Notes: a model not told the origin generated them from the letters alone. A DNA stretch of 64,000 nt from Bryum argenteum (GCA_037043015.1 CM073330.1:9690512-9754511); one strand, 5' to 3'; shown: positions 12,157 through 23,524, counted from the first letter of the stretch. A program made the numbers and translations.

Positions 12157-13240
12157 CTTTAGGTTAGAAGATAGGCATTTAGTAGTAGAAGGATAGAGGT
12201 GTGTTCACACCGTTTTGGATTTGTATTAGTTTTTATGTGTGTGACTTATAGGCGGTACAGGAGAGGCCACGTGGGCCTTATCTTGTCCGGGTATTCCGCG
12301 ATCCACTTAAAGCGGATCTGAAGCATGGAACCCGGAGTAGCGTAGAGATACTTAGCCAAGGAATGTTCTCATTCTTTGGGTCTCTTTTGTATCATCTTCA
12401 TTTTCAGAGTATCTAGGGTTGCGGCCGCCTTTCTAAGTCTAAACCGTCTCCCTTGATGTTTTGTGTGTGTGTGGTGGTGTAATTGAGTCCCTTGCATTGT
12501 TTGCTTGAAGATCTGGAGTGAAGAATAGTGTTGGTGAGATCTGTACTAGTGTCCAGGGTAAGGAGTCTTGGCAGTTAGGCACCATTACGAGTCAGTACCT
12601 TAGGTGAACAGTGGTTCCCTAATATTCCCCGGGGACAGTGGTCTAGCGCGGGAAAATTGGTCACTGTTGCGGAGAGTGGGTCTTAGTCCTCCTACTATCC
12701 TGGATCTGTATCCAAAGTTGTCCCTTTCTACCTTCTATCCTGGTTGGGAGTCAACGTGTGAGTAGCCATACCAACAGGGGAACATTGGCACCCTTATAGT
12801 GACCTGTACCGGGATTAACAACCCTGGTACTGAAGGGGGCCGAGTCTAACCCTGGGCAAAGATGAATCAAGAGAAAAGACCGTTGTTGTATTGTAGGTTT
12901 GTGTGTTGTGTTGAGTAGTGAGAGATTCGAGGAGAGAGGAAGTCAAGTGCCCTAAATCCAGCACTTTAAACTAAGGGAGATCCCTCTGAGGGACAAACTG
13001 AGGTAAAACTAAACCAGCTTGGAGATATACTGGTGGACCATGGTAGGAGGAGTCAAACTCCCCTGGAAGGAAACTAGGACAGGAGAAGCAGAATTACTAA
13101 CCAGGAGATCAGCACCATCCTGGTCAAAGGAGAAGCAAGACATGACAGTGATAGAAGCACTGTCCTGGGAAGGTTATCCTAATCACTTTGGAGCTCAGTG
13201 AATCCCCGCGGATCGATTAATCCGGATATCACCTCTGAGG
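12157..13240 (+). other. 3' non-coding part of the GC-rich island
   Basis: No coding frame of note. It has several ctggta/ccagga-type phrases and a stretch of moderate GC ending near 13240, where the sequence turns AT-rich. It may be an untranslated region or a decayed terminal repeat; I could not find a matching copy at the left side of the island. Confidence 0.4.
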
Positions 13241-13329
13241 GTGTTCTTAACACTTAAAAGAACACTAAAGGGGAATATCGCTATCACGAATTACGACAAT
13301 CTTAATCGTACAAACTTGTAGTAGATTTG

Positions 13330-14074
13330 TTGTAGACGATGTGGACTAAAACTTGACTCATAAGACCTTATAGGTTGTAAGATAGTGCGCAAAATGGATT
13401 ACAAAATACCATCACTGTCCATGTGAGGTGAAAATATTACCAACAAGAGAGATGCAATCAAATTATCATCAACTGGAAATTTTTTCATGTTCATCTCCAA
13501 AACACTCTTGTGCCAAAACGATTTATCAAAAATAGCTCAACTAGTAGCCTTGCAAGTGGTGAAAGCTTCCAAATATTCTACAAAGAAAATATAGTCGAAA
13601 ACTAGACCCGTTGCACTCAAATTCATGCCTTGTCTTCAATATTTTTTTGATTGGGTCAAAGTTTCTTTCACTAAAACTAGACTATGATTAGAATTTATTC
13701 AAAAAAAGAAGTCAAAATGTAATGGTGGATCATTGAAAATCATCCCAACTCATTGGAAATCATCCAGTTTTTTACTTTTTATATCGTAAAAACATAATTA
13801 CAAATCCAATAGCAAAGTTATCCGGATCAAAAAAATTTCAAGTGGGATGATCTAAAGATCACACTCATATAAAAGTAAATCATGAAAAACTATTTTATTT
13901 CACATAATTGGCTTGCAATGGTAAAACATGACAAATGTATGAAAATCAAAAACAAAAACTCATTTTCTAAAATGCATAATAATTAATCATAATTTATTGT
14001 ATAAGCTTTTACCACACAATCGAGACTTGATGTGTGACCCTACTTAAGTGATTTCGTCAAAAACAAAGTTGAGA
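13330..14074 (-). repeat. Dispersed AT-rich repeat family, copy 2 (inverted)
   Basis: This shares ordered blocks with 18480-19100 read backwards: gactcataagaccttataggttgtaagat, gtgcgcaaaatgg and ttggcttgcaatggtaaa. It is adjacent to a forward copy, giving a loose tail-to-tail pair around 14070. No gene. Confidence 0.6.
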
Positions 14075-14705
14075 TGAAAAATTTACAGCTCTTCATAGGT
14101 TTTGCCCTTCATCCAAAATGTCATTTTTTGTCACTAAGGACGTTTGGGGTTAACTTTATTTTACGCAATGGATCAAAAAAGATCGACTTAGGGCTTGGTT
14201 TTAGTGATATAAATTCCGTTTTGATTAATAATGTTTTGAAGATACCCATAGTTTTAAATGCGATGGGTCTTGATTTAGACTATTTTTCCGCTGAAATTCT
14301 GTTGGCGGTTTTCACTATTGCAAGGCTACCTTTTGAGCAACATTTTTATTTTTCATGAATTTGTTCTGGAACAAGGGTGTTTCTGAGATGAAAGGGGATA
14401 ACTTTATAGTTGATGATTTTTTTATTGCAATTCATTTGTTGGTAGAATTTTCACTTTGAAATGAAAATGATGAAGTTTGTATATAATACTGATACATTAT
14501 AATCTCGCAATCTATGAAGCTTTATGAACCAAAATATGGTCCAAATGACCTGCAATAACTCTACTATAAGATTGTAGTCATTTTACGCGTTGAAATTTGA
14601 ATTACTTACCTTTGCTTTCATTTATAACATTGATTTTGAAAAATGAATTGGCTAAAAATAGGCTCTAATGTTTAGGGGTTAAGGTAAAAGTTTAAAAAAT
14701 GGGCC
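14075..14705 (+). repeat. Dispersed AT-rich repeat family, copy 3 (forward)
   Basis: It contains the blocks ttagggcttggttttag, gaaatgaaaatgatgaag, tctcgcaatctatgaagc and, at its end, tgtttaggggttaagg, in the same order as 18480-19100. A 94-residue open frame at 14074-14358 is not conserved in other copies and is dismissed. Confidence 0.6.
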
Positions 14706-16259
14706 CCATGGATGATAGCTATAAACTTACCTATTTGTATACATGTTTAGAGACTCAAACTTTGGAATTCCTTTCTTGGTCGATACCCAAAAAAAGGTCA
14801 AACATCCTTATGATCTTGCTAAACACAAATAGTTTACTTACTAGAATTCAGCAAGTTCACTTCCTTGAATTAACTTGAAGATCGAGCTATCACAAAGCTC
14901 TAAATTTCTCTAATTAGAACTTTAATTTTCAAGAACACAATTATAAGAGGTTTTTGAGTAACTAAGTAAAAATTCAATAAAACTCAACCTGGACATTGAT
15001 TTTGGTTTAGAATTTGGCCAAACTTTGTATTCAATGCATTTAAATTGTGGTGATTCTTTATCTCTCCACACATTCAAAACTTCACATTCAATCATATCCC
15101 AATTAGATTGGTAAATGTTCCACGCATTCGAGCAGAATGACGCAAAATCGTCACCATTAATTGTGTATAGAGCTTTTTTTTTCACCTATATTGATCTTTA
15201 GAGTAATATAGATGGTTGATCGATGGTTAGAGTATTCTACTCTTCAAAATCCACAAATTTCTATACGACAACACAATCTTTTCCATTTTTTATAAATCCT
15301 TGCAACAATTGAAGTCATGGTTAGAGTTCTTTAAAGGTGGATTCCAAAAGAAAGTATTTAAATTCCACAAAAATCAAGAAAAAAAAAAAAAAAAAAAAAA
15401 AACTTCCATATGAAAGCTTCTTTCCTCGACACAAGAACACCGTTAGACATGAAAGGATTAAATAACTCGCAAGGCAAGACAGTGCAAGAATGTATAAATA
15501 CTCAATCATTATACCTAAAATAGAATGTCCAAAAATCCCCATCGAACGAAAATTCTATTGAAAAAGCCAATATGAGATCTCAAAGACAGCCACTGAAGGC
15601 GACTTCAGTCTTTATCGTAATCCCCATTCCGTTAAAATGGCGTTATGCTGCTAAAATGGCACACCGCAATCTTCTGAACTGCAATTCAAAAACCATGTGA
15701 TATAACAGAATCTGAAGGTGATATTATGGAAAATGAGTGAAAATTTGTATAAAGGAGTGATAATATTTCAAAATTTGTGATATATTATAGAATACACTAT
15801 TCCATGTCAGCACATATGTAAGATATGGTGTGACAAAATGGCACATGGCATAGTGCCATTTTAAACACTTTAAACACTTTCCTCAAGGACTTTACATTTT
15901 TGTCTTCAAACTTTACATATAGGTGATCCTCGAACTAGGAAAGTCTCAAAGATCATTCCGGCTCCAAGGACGTTTAACATCTGGTTTTTGCATCAACATG
16001 AAACAACATTGTCAAGATTGGACTCATCGTACAAAATATGGACTTCAATCTATTGATTACTTGTGAGCTCGATTTAACCTCACCGTACTCCTCATTTGGA
16101 CTGTTGTAGAGAGAAGTTAGTGTCTATTCCCGAAAGGGGTGAGTAGTTTTGTTCTACTTCCTCTTTGTCTTGTGGCCATTGAGGTAAAGACATTACGAAC
16201 AGACGTTGTATCCACGCCAATCTCTTATTGGAGATTGGAGTTCTTATCTATCTATCTTG
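14706..16259. other. AT-rich region without a recognised gene
   Basis: It contains an uninterrupted run of 24 A at 15379-15402. Small open frames are short and lysine or leucine rich. No RNA gene or structured repeat seen. Confidence 0.5.
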
Positions 16260-16700
16260 TAGAGAGAAATTCCGAAATCCACCAGTTTGAGCAGGTCCGA
16301 TTAACACATTCACTGATTTCACATCCCTGAGCAATGAAATTAGCAACATGCCTAGACAGTGAAAGATAGATGCTAGCAAGTAATTTTGAATGGTGGAATT
16401 CTCGTGTATATATGCAAGTCCTTGTAGTAACATTTGCATGTAGGACTTGCGATCACCAGGGGAGATGGCTATATATATGCGGATTTGTGATGATTCCAAG
16501 CAAATCACCTTCTATCACTTCAAGAATTTCAGAAGATGAGTGTCATTGTACACGTATACGTCTAGTAGCTTCATGATCAATGTTTGGGTGGTTCAAGTTG
16601 CTATAAGTTTCTCGCATAGTATTTACGTTCCTCGATGACACGATCATGTCTTCTTCCTCGTCGACCTCTTGTGAGCTCTCATTCTCTTAATTGCCACCTT
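16260..16700 (-). pseudogene. CDK-like kinase fragment (K0)
   Basis: On the minus strand a fragment reads KSYMQMLLQGLAYIHENS, matching the helix E region of the kinase copies at 39.7 kb, followed after a gap by RDVKSVNVLIGP, equivalent to the catalytic loop. Upstream pieces include LNHPNI in another frame. Frames shift several times and the ATP-binding region and the C-lobe after the catalytic loop are missing. It is a decayed fourth relative of the K1-K3 family. Confidence 0.6.
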
Positions 16701-18009
16701 CATCTTAGTTTGCACAAACTTTGGAATGATGAGAAATGTCACACATCATTCACGAAACATCTTGTCATTCAAATTTGAACTTAGAATGGTCTTGGGTTTC
16801 CTTGAGTCAAACAAGGATAAGAGAGATAATAGATAATTGACTCATATTAGTGATGCATCTTTCCATCTAGTTAGCAAGAGGGAATTAGATTGTATTGGCA
16901 CTGAACACTTCAAGTTTTAACCAAACAAGAAGAAGCAATTGACGACATGGCCAATATTATTACCGTTGCTATTTATTGAATTGTCACTTATTTTCCTTAT
17001 TCAATGATTTTCCTCATGGACTACTTTTAGTAGCCAAAAAATTAGTCTATTGTAACATTGATGATTTGTAACTTGTAATTATGCCAACTATGTGTGAGCA
17101 CTAACCTGAATAAGAAGATATTTGATAATAGTAGTGTCACACCTTACATTTGGAAAATTTGAGCATTTAAAATGAAAGTGGTTGCCACTATTCAGAAGCT
17201 TTAAAAACAATGTCAAACTTGTCGCTCTCTAGACAACGCGAATACATGACATATCTATCTAGGCCACTTAATTTTGATATTGACATATTGATTGTAGTTG
17301 TATCTAGACTAATGAAGCCTTCATGAAGCAATAAATATTTTGAAATTCAACAAGCACTTTCATGGAAGATGTATAAGGTTGGACAAGAAAAAAGGTGGAT
17401 ACAAAAGTGATGAGGAATATGGTCTTTTATACGCTTAGAGCTTCATACTATCAAGAGCCATGAATATCCATCCTTTCCTCGGTCGTTGAGAAACTTTGAA
17501 TAATTCCAATATTTAACTCTCGACTTTTCCTTCTATGTCTTGGTAGTAGGTATGAAGCTTGTATTTCCAACTAGAATTTTTTTTGACTTCATCTTGACAT
17601 CACCTATGCTAGTACCAAAAAATAAATCATAAGGAAATTTTCTTAGCTAAAATAGTGACTTGATGTTGAAACTGGCGACAAATTAAGAAGAAAAAAAAAA
17701 TAATCAATAACTAGACTCCTTGCACTAGAAATTCAATCCTATATCTACAACTTCTTGGATTGAGCAAAAATTTCTACCATAGTAAACACAAAACTTGATT
17801 TGGAATCCAACCAAGGAAACAATGTTAATATCTCACATCCAATCATTGAATGAGGAGATATTCCTCCTCAAGAGCTACATATTGCTTGAGTTTTCTTGGT
17901 ATATTTCACATCTAATACCAAACTATTCCAAAAAAAATAGTTTCAACCAAACTATTGTCAAAGTCCATTGAAAGATTGCACTAGCATCAAGAAAAAAATG
18001 ATTCAACAT
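16701..18009. other. AT-rich region, nothing recognised
   Basis: No gene, tRNA or strong repeat seen in this stretch. Confidence 0.5.
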
Positions 18010-18267
18010 CACTAGTAGAAAAAACCATCCTTTTAACTAGAAAATGTAATCATGTTGTTAAAAATGACCGAATCTACATGAGGAGGAATTTGACTCTTGG
18101 TAGTCATTTGAAGTGAATTTTATGACTAGTTCTAGTTATTGGGAAAGAAATAGTCATAACATGTACCTTAAATGACTACCAAGAGTCAAATTCCTAGTCA
18201 TATAGTTTTAGTCATTTCGAACAACATGTCTACATTTTCTAGTCATATGAGCGTATTTCTACTTGTG
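18010..18267. mobile_element. CACTA-type MITE with CAT target duplication
   Basis: The element starts CACTAGTAGAAA and ends TTTCTACTTGTG, which are inverted repeats with one mismatch. The flanking bases are CAT on both sides (18007-18009 and 18268-18270). CACTA ends plus a 3-bp duplication are the hallmarks of the CACTA superfamily. Inside, an inverted pair (ggaatttgactcttggtagtc near 18086 and its complement near 18176) adds a long foldback. It is about 258 bp with no coding capacity, so non-autonomous. Confidence 0.85.
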
Positions 18268-18479
18268 CATGTAGGAATGCACTAAAATAAACTTGCCCCT
18301 CATTGTACCTATGAGAATGACAATCTCAAAATTCAAAATGCAAGCTATTATGCTATATTATGTATACATCAATCCATTTTGTAAGGATTTTAATACACAT
18401 ATGGTGCAAAGCAAATTAAAATCCAATTGAGAAATAATTAGAAATAAAGTAAAAGCAAAGTAGAAGCAACTCAAAAATA

Positions 18480-19100
18480 AGTTAAGATTTTAACCCTTAA
18501 GCGGGCCGAATGTCGAAAATCGACATTCTGGATGACAGAAACTTTGGAGAGCCATAACTTCTTCATCCGGACTCCGTTTTGGACGAAATCACTTGGGTTG
18601 GGTCCCAAATCAAGTCTAGTTCATGTCATAAAAATCTCAGACCCATACAATGAAGTATGAATTAATGGCATGCATTTCAGTGACAGCAGCCTAGTTTTAG
18701 ACATTTTTTCCTTTGTAAAATTTAGGGCAGTTTTCACCATTGCAGGGCCATAATTTGCACAAAGAAATTTTTCTCATGGTTTTTTTTTGTTCAAGGATGC
18801 TACTGAGATGAAGGTGAACAACATTCTAATTGGTGACTTTTTCATTGCAATAAGTCTAATGGTAGCATTTTCACTTTAAAGTGAAAATGACGAAATTATG
18901 TGATCATTTTTGAGTATTAATACATTATGATCTCGCAATCTATGAAGCCTCATGACTCAAAATTTGACCCACATGATGTTCAATATGTCTACGACAAGAT
19001 TGTACGGTTGAGATTTGGATAACACACTTTTACCTCCACCTATGACAATGCTTTTGAGGATGTGTTCATTTTACTACAAATGAGTCAAACCATTTAGGGG
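18480..19100 (+). repeat. Dispersed AT-rich repeat family, copy 4 (forward, reference)
   Basis: The most complete forward copy. Ordered marks are ccggactccgttttgg, ttcactttaaagtgaaaatg, tctcgcaatctatgaagcc and, at the end, catttaggggttaaagg. No coding frame is conserved with the other copies. Family class unknown. Confidence 0.6.
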
Positions 19101-20616
19101 TTAAAGGTGCACAACGACAAGCAACCTAATGTTATACCCACTATTTTCTAAATATAACAATCTTCATTGCAAATACTTGGATTTCATTTCACTTAGAAAA
19201 GAATCAAGATTCAATTTTTTGGAATTTCAAATGATGGTGAACATGCATTTCTCCGATTTCCACATGACTATACCATAAAAATGGATTAAAAGTAGCAACA
19301 TTTGATATAAGGGAGAGTGCTCAAATATGGAGTAATTCCATCATGGAGCTTAAGGCTTCTTCATTCATAGGTATATAAACTTATGCGATACAACAATATC
19401 ATGTACTCACTCCAAATAGTTTAGGGTGTCAGATTAGAGTATCAATTTAGGAACACATGTAACTTCACCTTTAGAAAGTAATAGCAAATAGTAGAAGTGT
19501 TCAAAAATGATGAATCAACTTCGACTATCTTCCACTTACTTTCTCCATGCACAATTTTTTTTATGCTAGTAATATCTTCATTAGAGATTTCTAATGCTCA
19601 AATATGCGCCATATATAATTGACTACTCTCTTCTAAACCCCTAACTATTCTTGCAGATATGATATATTGCCATTTTGGGCAACCTAGTTTTATGGGTTAT
19701 ATCTAATATATTTGACTAAGATTTCTATTGAGTGTTCTCTATATTACAAGGTGTGTGTGCAACAAAGTGCATAGTCAAATTCCAAATTAAGAGTTTTCTA
19801 ACGCAAATTTTAGTTTTCACATGCTAGGCGAGAAGAAAAGAACTTATTCTTGACATTTTTTTATTTTTCATTATTTTTTCTTTTTTTAGGAATATGTTCA
19901 TAACCACATCACTGTTTGAATTCCAAAGGGCTTAAGTCGAAACGTATACCAATTCTACAAGGGGAGCCCTCAAACTTTATAAGAGCACGCTTCAAAGTTT
20001 GGAGATGGAAATTTGAGTAAATAACTTTTGCACAAATTTTGGATGTTACGATCTTGCAAATGATGAACATCTAACCGTCAATTTTTGGATAATGACTTAA
20101 AGTAGGCTTGTCTATAAGATCTTACGGTTGGAAATATAAAAATAGTTAGAAAATTTGCTTCACACTCTGGGGATTGCATAGAGGTAAAAAATTGGAGTTT
20201 TGAGGTTTCAAGCTCCACAAGGGAATTTAATTGTTAAAATTTGTGCAGTTGAAATTCAAATATTTTACATTAATTCTCTTTATGACTGTTAAAAGAGAAT
20301 TACATTTTTTGATATGGAATAGGTAAGGACACATAGGGACTAAACTTAGTCAATAGAAGTATATAAATAATAAACTCAAATGCAATTTAATTAATGGTGC
20401 TTTCAGTTTCCCACATTAGTATCTAATACTTTGTCAAATATAGAACAACCTTTATTTTTTGTACGTAATATAATAATAAAAATAATAATTGTAAGTGTTT
20501 ATTACTTTGTATCCAAAACCATTTCAGTCTTGTGTGCCAAAGCACATTAGTCTTTTGTGCTAAAACATAAAAGACTATTACAATTAATCCATCTGTGACC
20601 TTCTTTCTAGAGGGCA
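19101..20616. other. AT-rich region, nothing recognised
   Basis: No gene or RNA seen. Low-complexity T-rich stretch near 19856-19888. Confidence 0.5.
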
Positions 20617-20702
20617 TGATTGGTTGACCTTCCAAGGTTGTGATCAGTCAACCTTCTAAAGGTGGTGATTAATTGACCTTTGAAAGGTGTAATTGGTCGA
20701 CC
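20617..20702 (+). repeat. Degenerate tandem repeat, about 25 bp
   Basis: Three and a half units of the type ttggttgaccttccaaggt/tgg follow each other, each carrying a ttgacctt or tcaacctt core. Confidence 0.75.
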
Positions 20703-21022
20703 ATGCACTCACTATACATTAGCCTATTCACTCACTACAAGCACAAAAGATGAGCACTTGTGATCAACTCAGTTGGTCACTTCTTCAAAATTAAACTCAA
20801 CACTCATATTTAAGACTAAGAAATCCTTGATTTTGATTTTACCAATTCCAATCTACATTGTTCCCATACACTTCACAATTCCTCACAAAAAGGTTACAAG
20901 TGAACATTGATAGAGTACATTCATGATCATGAAAATCTCCGCTTCAACCCTTCAATGCTCCTTTCAAAAGTTAAAAAAGGGAAAAAAAAAGAAAAAGAAA
21001 AAAAAGAAAAAAACACATTGGG

Positions 21023-21239
21023 AAGGGTAAGCGTTCGTAGCAGCTACCAAGGAGGATGGAGGAGGGGTAATGAGCCCCCTAATTTTTTGATGTATAGACA
21101 TTAAATGCCAAGCAATAAGCTTCCGAGGATAAATTGGGGTCGCAGACCCCAAATCTGAATTCAAAATGATCAAAAACGGCCTTGGGAGGTCCCCATGGAT
21201 TCTGGGTGCCTCCTTGGTAGCTGCTACGAACCATTGCCC
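21023..21239. mobile_element. MITE with 22-bp perfect internal inverted repeats and CATTGGG duplication
   Basis: TTCGTAGCAGCTACCAAGGAGG-type ends occur at about 21034-21055 and inverted at 21209-21230. They are preceded by related GGGTAA/GGGCAA ends. CATTGGG flanks the element on both sides (21016-21022 and 21240-21246). A 7-9 bp duplication suggests a hAT- or Mutator-like origin. It sits just upstream of the snoRNA cluster R1 and has no counterpart beside R2, so it inserted after the duplication. Confidence 0.7.
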
Positions 21240-21290
21240 CATTGGGCACAGAATGACGAGGTGCCTGTGTCCAATTTCGGAGCAACTCGA

Positions 21291-21299
21291 AAACCCTAA
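21291..21299 (+). promoter_or_regulatory. Telo-box upstream of snoRNA cluster R1
   Basis: Exact AAACCCTAA. R2 has the same motif on its upstream side (minus-strand copy at 43078-43086 and a plus-strand copy at 43091-43099). Telo-boxes occur in promoters of plant translation-related genes. The role here is inferred from position. Confidence 0.5.
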
Positions 21300-21833
21300 T
21301 TCCGCCACACGGCGCCACCAAGCCCTACAAAACCCTCTCTCGTCATCTTCCTCAGACATCGCTCGTCTTCATTGCTGTGTATGCAATTTTGTTATGCAAT
21401 CTCACTGTCTGTTCTTTTTGTTGTTGTATATGTTTTTGCCTGGCCTCTGGTATCTGGTGCGGTGAGCAGGCTTCGGCATGCAACGACCTCCACCTCGTAA
21501 ACGTGGCCTACATCACTTTGTTTCAGGCGCGACGTGGATTGGGCTGTCCCTCTACCATTACTTATGTCCTGTGCACATTCCTGCTTTTTTCATGGTCTAG
21601 GATGGTTACCTCTATGTGCGCAGTTGCTGGTGGTCGCTGAGACCTTGTCACACAAGGAGAACCTCCTCAGTACACCACTGCATCTCTATGACGCTTCACT
21701 GTAGACTGAGACCTTCTTTCTTGTCCGTTACCGGCGATTCTCACTATAACAATACCCAAAAACTCTGATCTCGATGTCTGTGATGATTACCATGTCTAGG
21801 GTTTAAGGTTTATAGATTAGGGTTTTGATTTTC

Positions 21834-21909
21834 GGCTGGATGAAGATACAATTCATAGACCTGTTCTGAACTATGATGTGGAACAAACATGCACTACCAA
21901 CTGACAGCC
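21834..21909 (+). ncRNA. Box C/D snoRNA A, U25/snR56-like, copy R1a
   Basis: The 76-nt unit has a GGCTG/CAGCC terminal stem, box C GGATGA, D' CTGA at 21866-21869, a C'-like ATGATG and box D CTGA at 21901-21904. The guide before D' (CATAGACCTGTT) can pair over 12 positions, one G-U, with the conserved 18S rRNA sequence AACAGGTCTGTG. The fifth base before D' points to the G after AACA. Human U25, as I remember it, carries nearly the same guide. Box C has G for the usual first U, a change shared with snoRNA B. Confidence 0.8.
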
Positions 21910-21934
21910 TCAAGTTTAGTTTAGAGAAAGACGG

Positions 21935-21962
21935 GGGTAGTATCCTTGGCGGGATGGTACCC
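21935..21962 (+). other. Conserved hairpin between snoRNAs A and B (R1a)
   Basis: GGGTAGTATCC, a TTGGCG loop and a GGAT..TACCC arm form a hairpin. The R1b copy (23081-23108) and R2 copy (42404-42431) keep the fold with different substitutions. Combining left and right arms across copies suggests an ancestral perfect 11-bp stem. It could be part of another small RNA or a processing signal for the polycistron; I cannot assign it. Confidence 0.5.
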
Positions 21963-22128
21963 TGACAGTATGGAGCGGCCTTATGTATTGGTCGTAGAGT
22001 CCGACGTTAACGTCTGAGAACGGTGTCGATGAGATGAGGTCGCATATTCCATTGCCCTGGGGAGCGGCGTCGCTGCAATTACTCTTTGGGACAGACCATG
22101 CCACTTTCATATTTTAGTTTGTTGCATT

Positions 22129-22213
22129 TGAGAAAGGATGATCACCAATCCGTTACCACTCTGAAAGAGTACGTGTGGACGAACACTAAACCATGGCTGT
22201 GGTTCTGATCTCA
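22129..22213 (+). ncRNA. Box C/D snoRNA B (18S rRNA guide), copy R1a
   Basis: The 85-nt unit has terminal stem TGAGA/TCTCA, box C GGATGA at 22136-22141, D' CTGA at 22161-22164 and box D CTGA at 22205-22208. The D' guide (ATCCGTTACCACT) pairs with the plant 18S rRNA segment GGTGGTAACGGGT over about 13 positions with G-U pairs at the ends. The predicted methylated base is the fifth, a G. This corresponds to the region served by human SNORD100 as I recall. The guide before D has no assigned target. Confidence 0.75.
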
Positions 22214-22342
22214 GAATTGATTTTGGTCACAAGGTTGAGGAGATGATTATTTCATACCAATTGTTCTATCTCTGACTATACTGTGGAGAACTTTATGAGG
22301 CTGTTTATGATCCTTGACGTTCTGGTCTGGTATGGGAAGGTA

Positions 22343-22424
22343 GGGGAGTGATGATCAGAAATGTAAAACAGTTATCCCTGACCGAATGAATCATGTGGAT
22401 ACAACATCACACACTCTGACTCCT
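22343..22424 (+). ncRNA. Box C/D snoRNA C, copy R1a, target unassigned
   Basis: It has a perfect box C GTGATGA at 22348-22354, D' CTGA at 22378-22381, box D CTGA at 22416-22419 and a GGAG/CTCC terminal stem. The D' guide ends CAGTTATCC, which could pair with GGATAACTG in 25S rRNA over about nine bases, too short to assign. Present in all three cluster copies with few changes. Confidence 0.7.
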
Positions 22425-22979
22425 GCCTGTTTTAAGGTTATTGGTAAGTTGATTAGACGAGTGTCGTATATGTCAGTAGGGTGTTGGTAATGTGGTGATG
22501 ACGATATTGCTTTGGCTGCGAGGCGTTACCACTTTGCCTTCCTTAACGGAGTGGGTGTCGGCTAAAGCGTAGAGAAGCAGTGTTTCTTCCTTTTGGTGGA
22601 AGGACCCCAGCCTCAAACCAATGCTAGCTCCTCTCATGAGCGTGTGTTGACCTGTCTACTGGAACATCACAATCTGAGAAAAAATCATATTTTTACTCGT
22701 AATCACGAACTATTGCTCCATTGATTTGCAATATAATGGTGAAGATCCATTGAATAGGACAACCTGAACATTCGATGGGGTTAGCCAATTCTGAACACAA
22801 TTAATTCAAAATAAGTTGCATGATGCAGAGATGTAGTCTGAGAAATTGACATGGTCTATTCTCAGCACAGATTGAATACTCAATCCGCACATAAATGCGA
22901 CATTAACCAAAAACCATTCATTATGATCTCTTTGATGATCATCGCGTCGGCTGAGGCTTCTTTTAGGGTTATATGTTTC

Positions 22980-23055
22980 GGCTGGATGAAGATACAATTC
23001 ATAGACCTGTTCTGAACTATGGTGTGGAACAAACATGCACTACCAACTGACAGCC
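22980..23055 (+). ncRNA. Box C/D snoRNA A, copy R1b
   Basis: Same length and stem as R1a. D', D and the CATAGACCTGTT guide are unchanged. The internal C' is altered (ATGGTG), which may weaken it. Probably still functional for the D' guide. Confidence 0.75.
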
Positions 23056-23274
23056 TCAAGTTTAGATCAGAGAAAGACGGGGGTTGTATCCTTGGCGGGA
23101 TACTACCCTACCAGCATGGAGTGGCCTTATGTACTGGTCGTAGAGTCCGACGTTAATGTCTGAGAACGGTGTCGATGAGATGAGGTCGCATATTCCATTG
23201 CCTTGGGGAGCGGCGTCGCTGCAATTACTCTTTGGGACAGACCATGCCACTTTCATATTTTAGTTTGTTGCATT

Positions 23275-23359
23275 TGAGAAAGGATGATCACCAATCCGTT
23301 ACCACTCTGAAAGAGTACGTGTGGACGAACACCAAACCATGGCTGTGGTTCTGATCTCA
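23275..23359 (+). ncRNA. Box C/D snoRNA B, copy R1b
   Basis: Terminal stem, box C, D', D and the 18S guide are all conserved with R1a; only a few differences in the middle. Confidence 0.75.
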
Positions 23360-23442
23360 GAATTGTTTGTGGTGACAAGGTTGAGGAGACGATTATGTCA
23401 TACCAATTGTTCTTTCTCTGACTACAATGTGGCGAACTTGTA

Positions 23443-23524
23443 GGGGAGTGATGATCAGAAATGTATAACAGTTATCCCTGACCGAATAAATCATGTGGAT
23501 ACAACATCACACATTCTGACTCCT
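23443..23524 (+). ncRNA. Box C/D snoRNA C, copy R1b
   Basis: Box C GTGATGA, both CTGA boxes and the GGAG/CTCC stem are intact. Compared with R1a about 70 bp upstream of it has been lost. Confidence 0.7.

Larger units (their letters stand above)
8540..13240 (+). mobile_element. GC-rich island, probable gag-only retroelement or captured gene
   Basis: A 4.7 kb block of clearly higher GC content sits between AT-rich flanks with sharp edges near 8540 and 13240. It holds one long plus-strand coding region (8896-12156), a GC-rich leader (8540-8895) and about 1.1 kb of non-coding sequence after it. I found no reverse transcriptase, integrase, RNase H or protease, no terminal direct repeats and no clear target-site duplication. 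A non-autonomous gag-bearing retroelement fits best; a foreign or captured host-type gene is the alternative. Confidence 0.5.

Noticed and set aside
8540..13240. Complete LTR retrotransposon
   Set aside because: No terminal direct repeats, primer-binding site or polymerase domains found.
14074..14358. 94-codon open frame
   Set aside because: Lies in the dispersed AT-rich repeat; other copies have stops throughout.
21916..22110. Open frame MKVAWSVPKSNC.. conserved in three places (also 23062-23256 minus and 42256-42477 plus)
   Set aside because: It runs antisense to the snoRNA cluster, between snoRNAs A and B, and is shared only because the cluster is duplicated. Substitutions fall in RNA-structure positions and it has no protein features.
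22343..22424. Assigning snoRNA C to the U44 class (18S GGATAAC segment)
   Set aside because: On recounting, the U44 target is a different 18S segment, and pairing of this guide with GGATAAC is too short with a mismatch. Left unassigned.
22495..22640. H/ACA snoRNA after snoRNA C (AGAGAA H-box-like, GTGGT/ACCAC stem)
   Set aside because: No ACA box at the right distance from the 3' hairpin and the second hairpin is weak.
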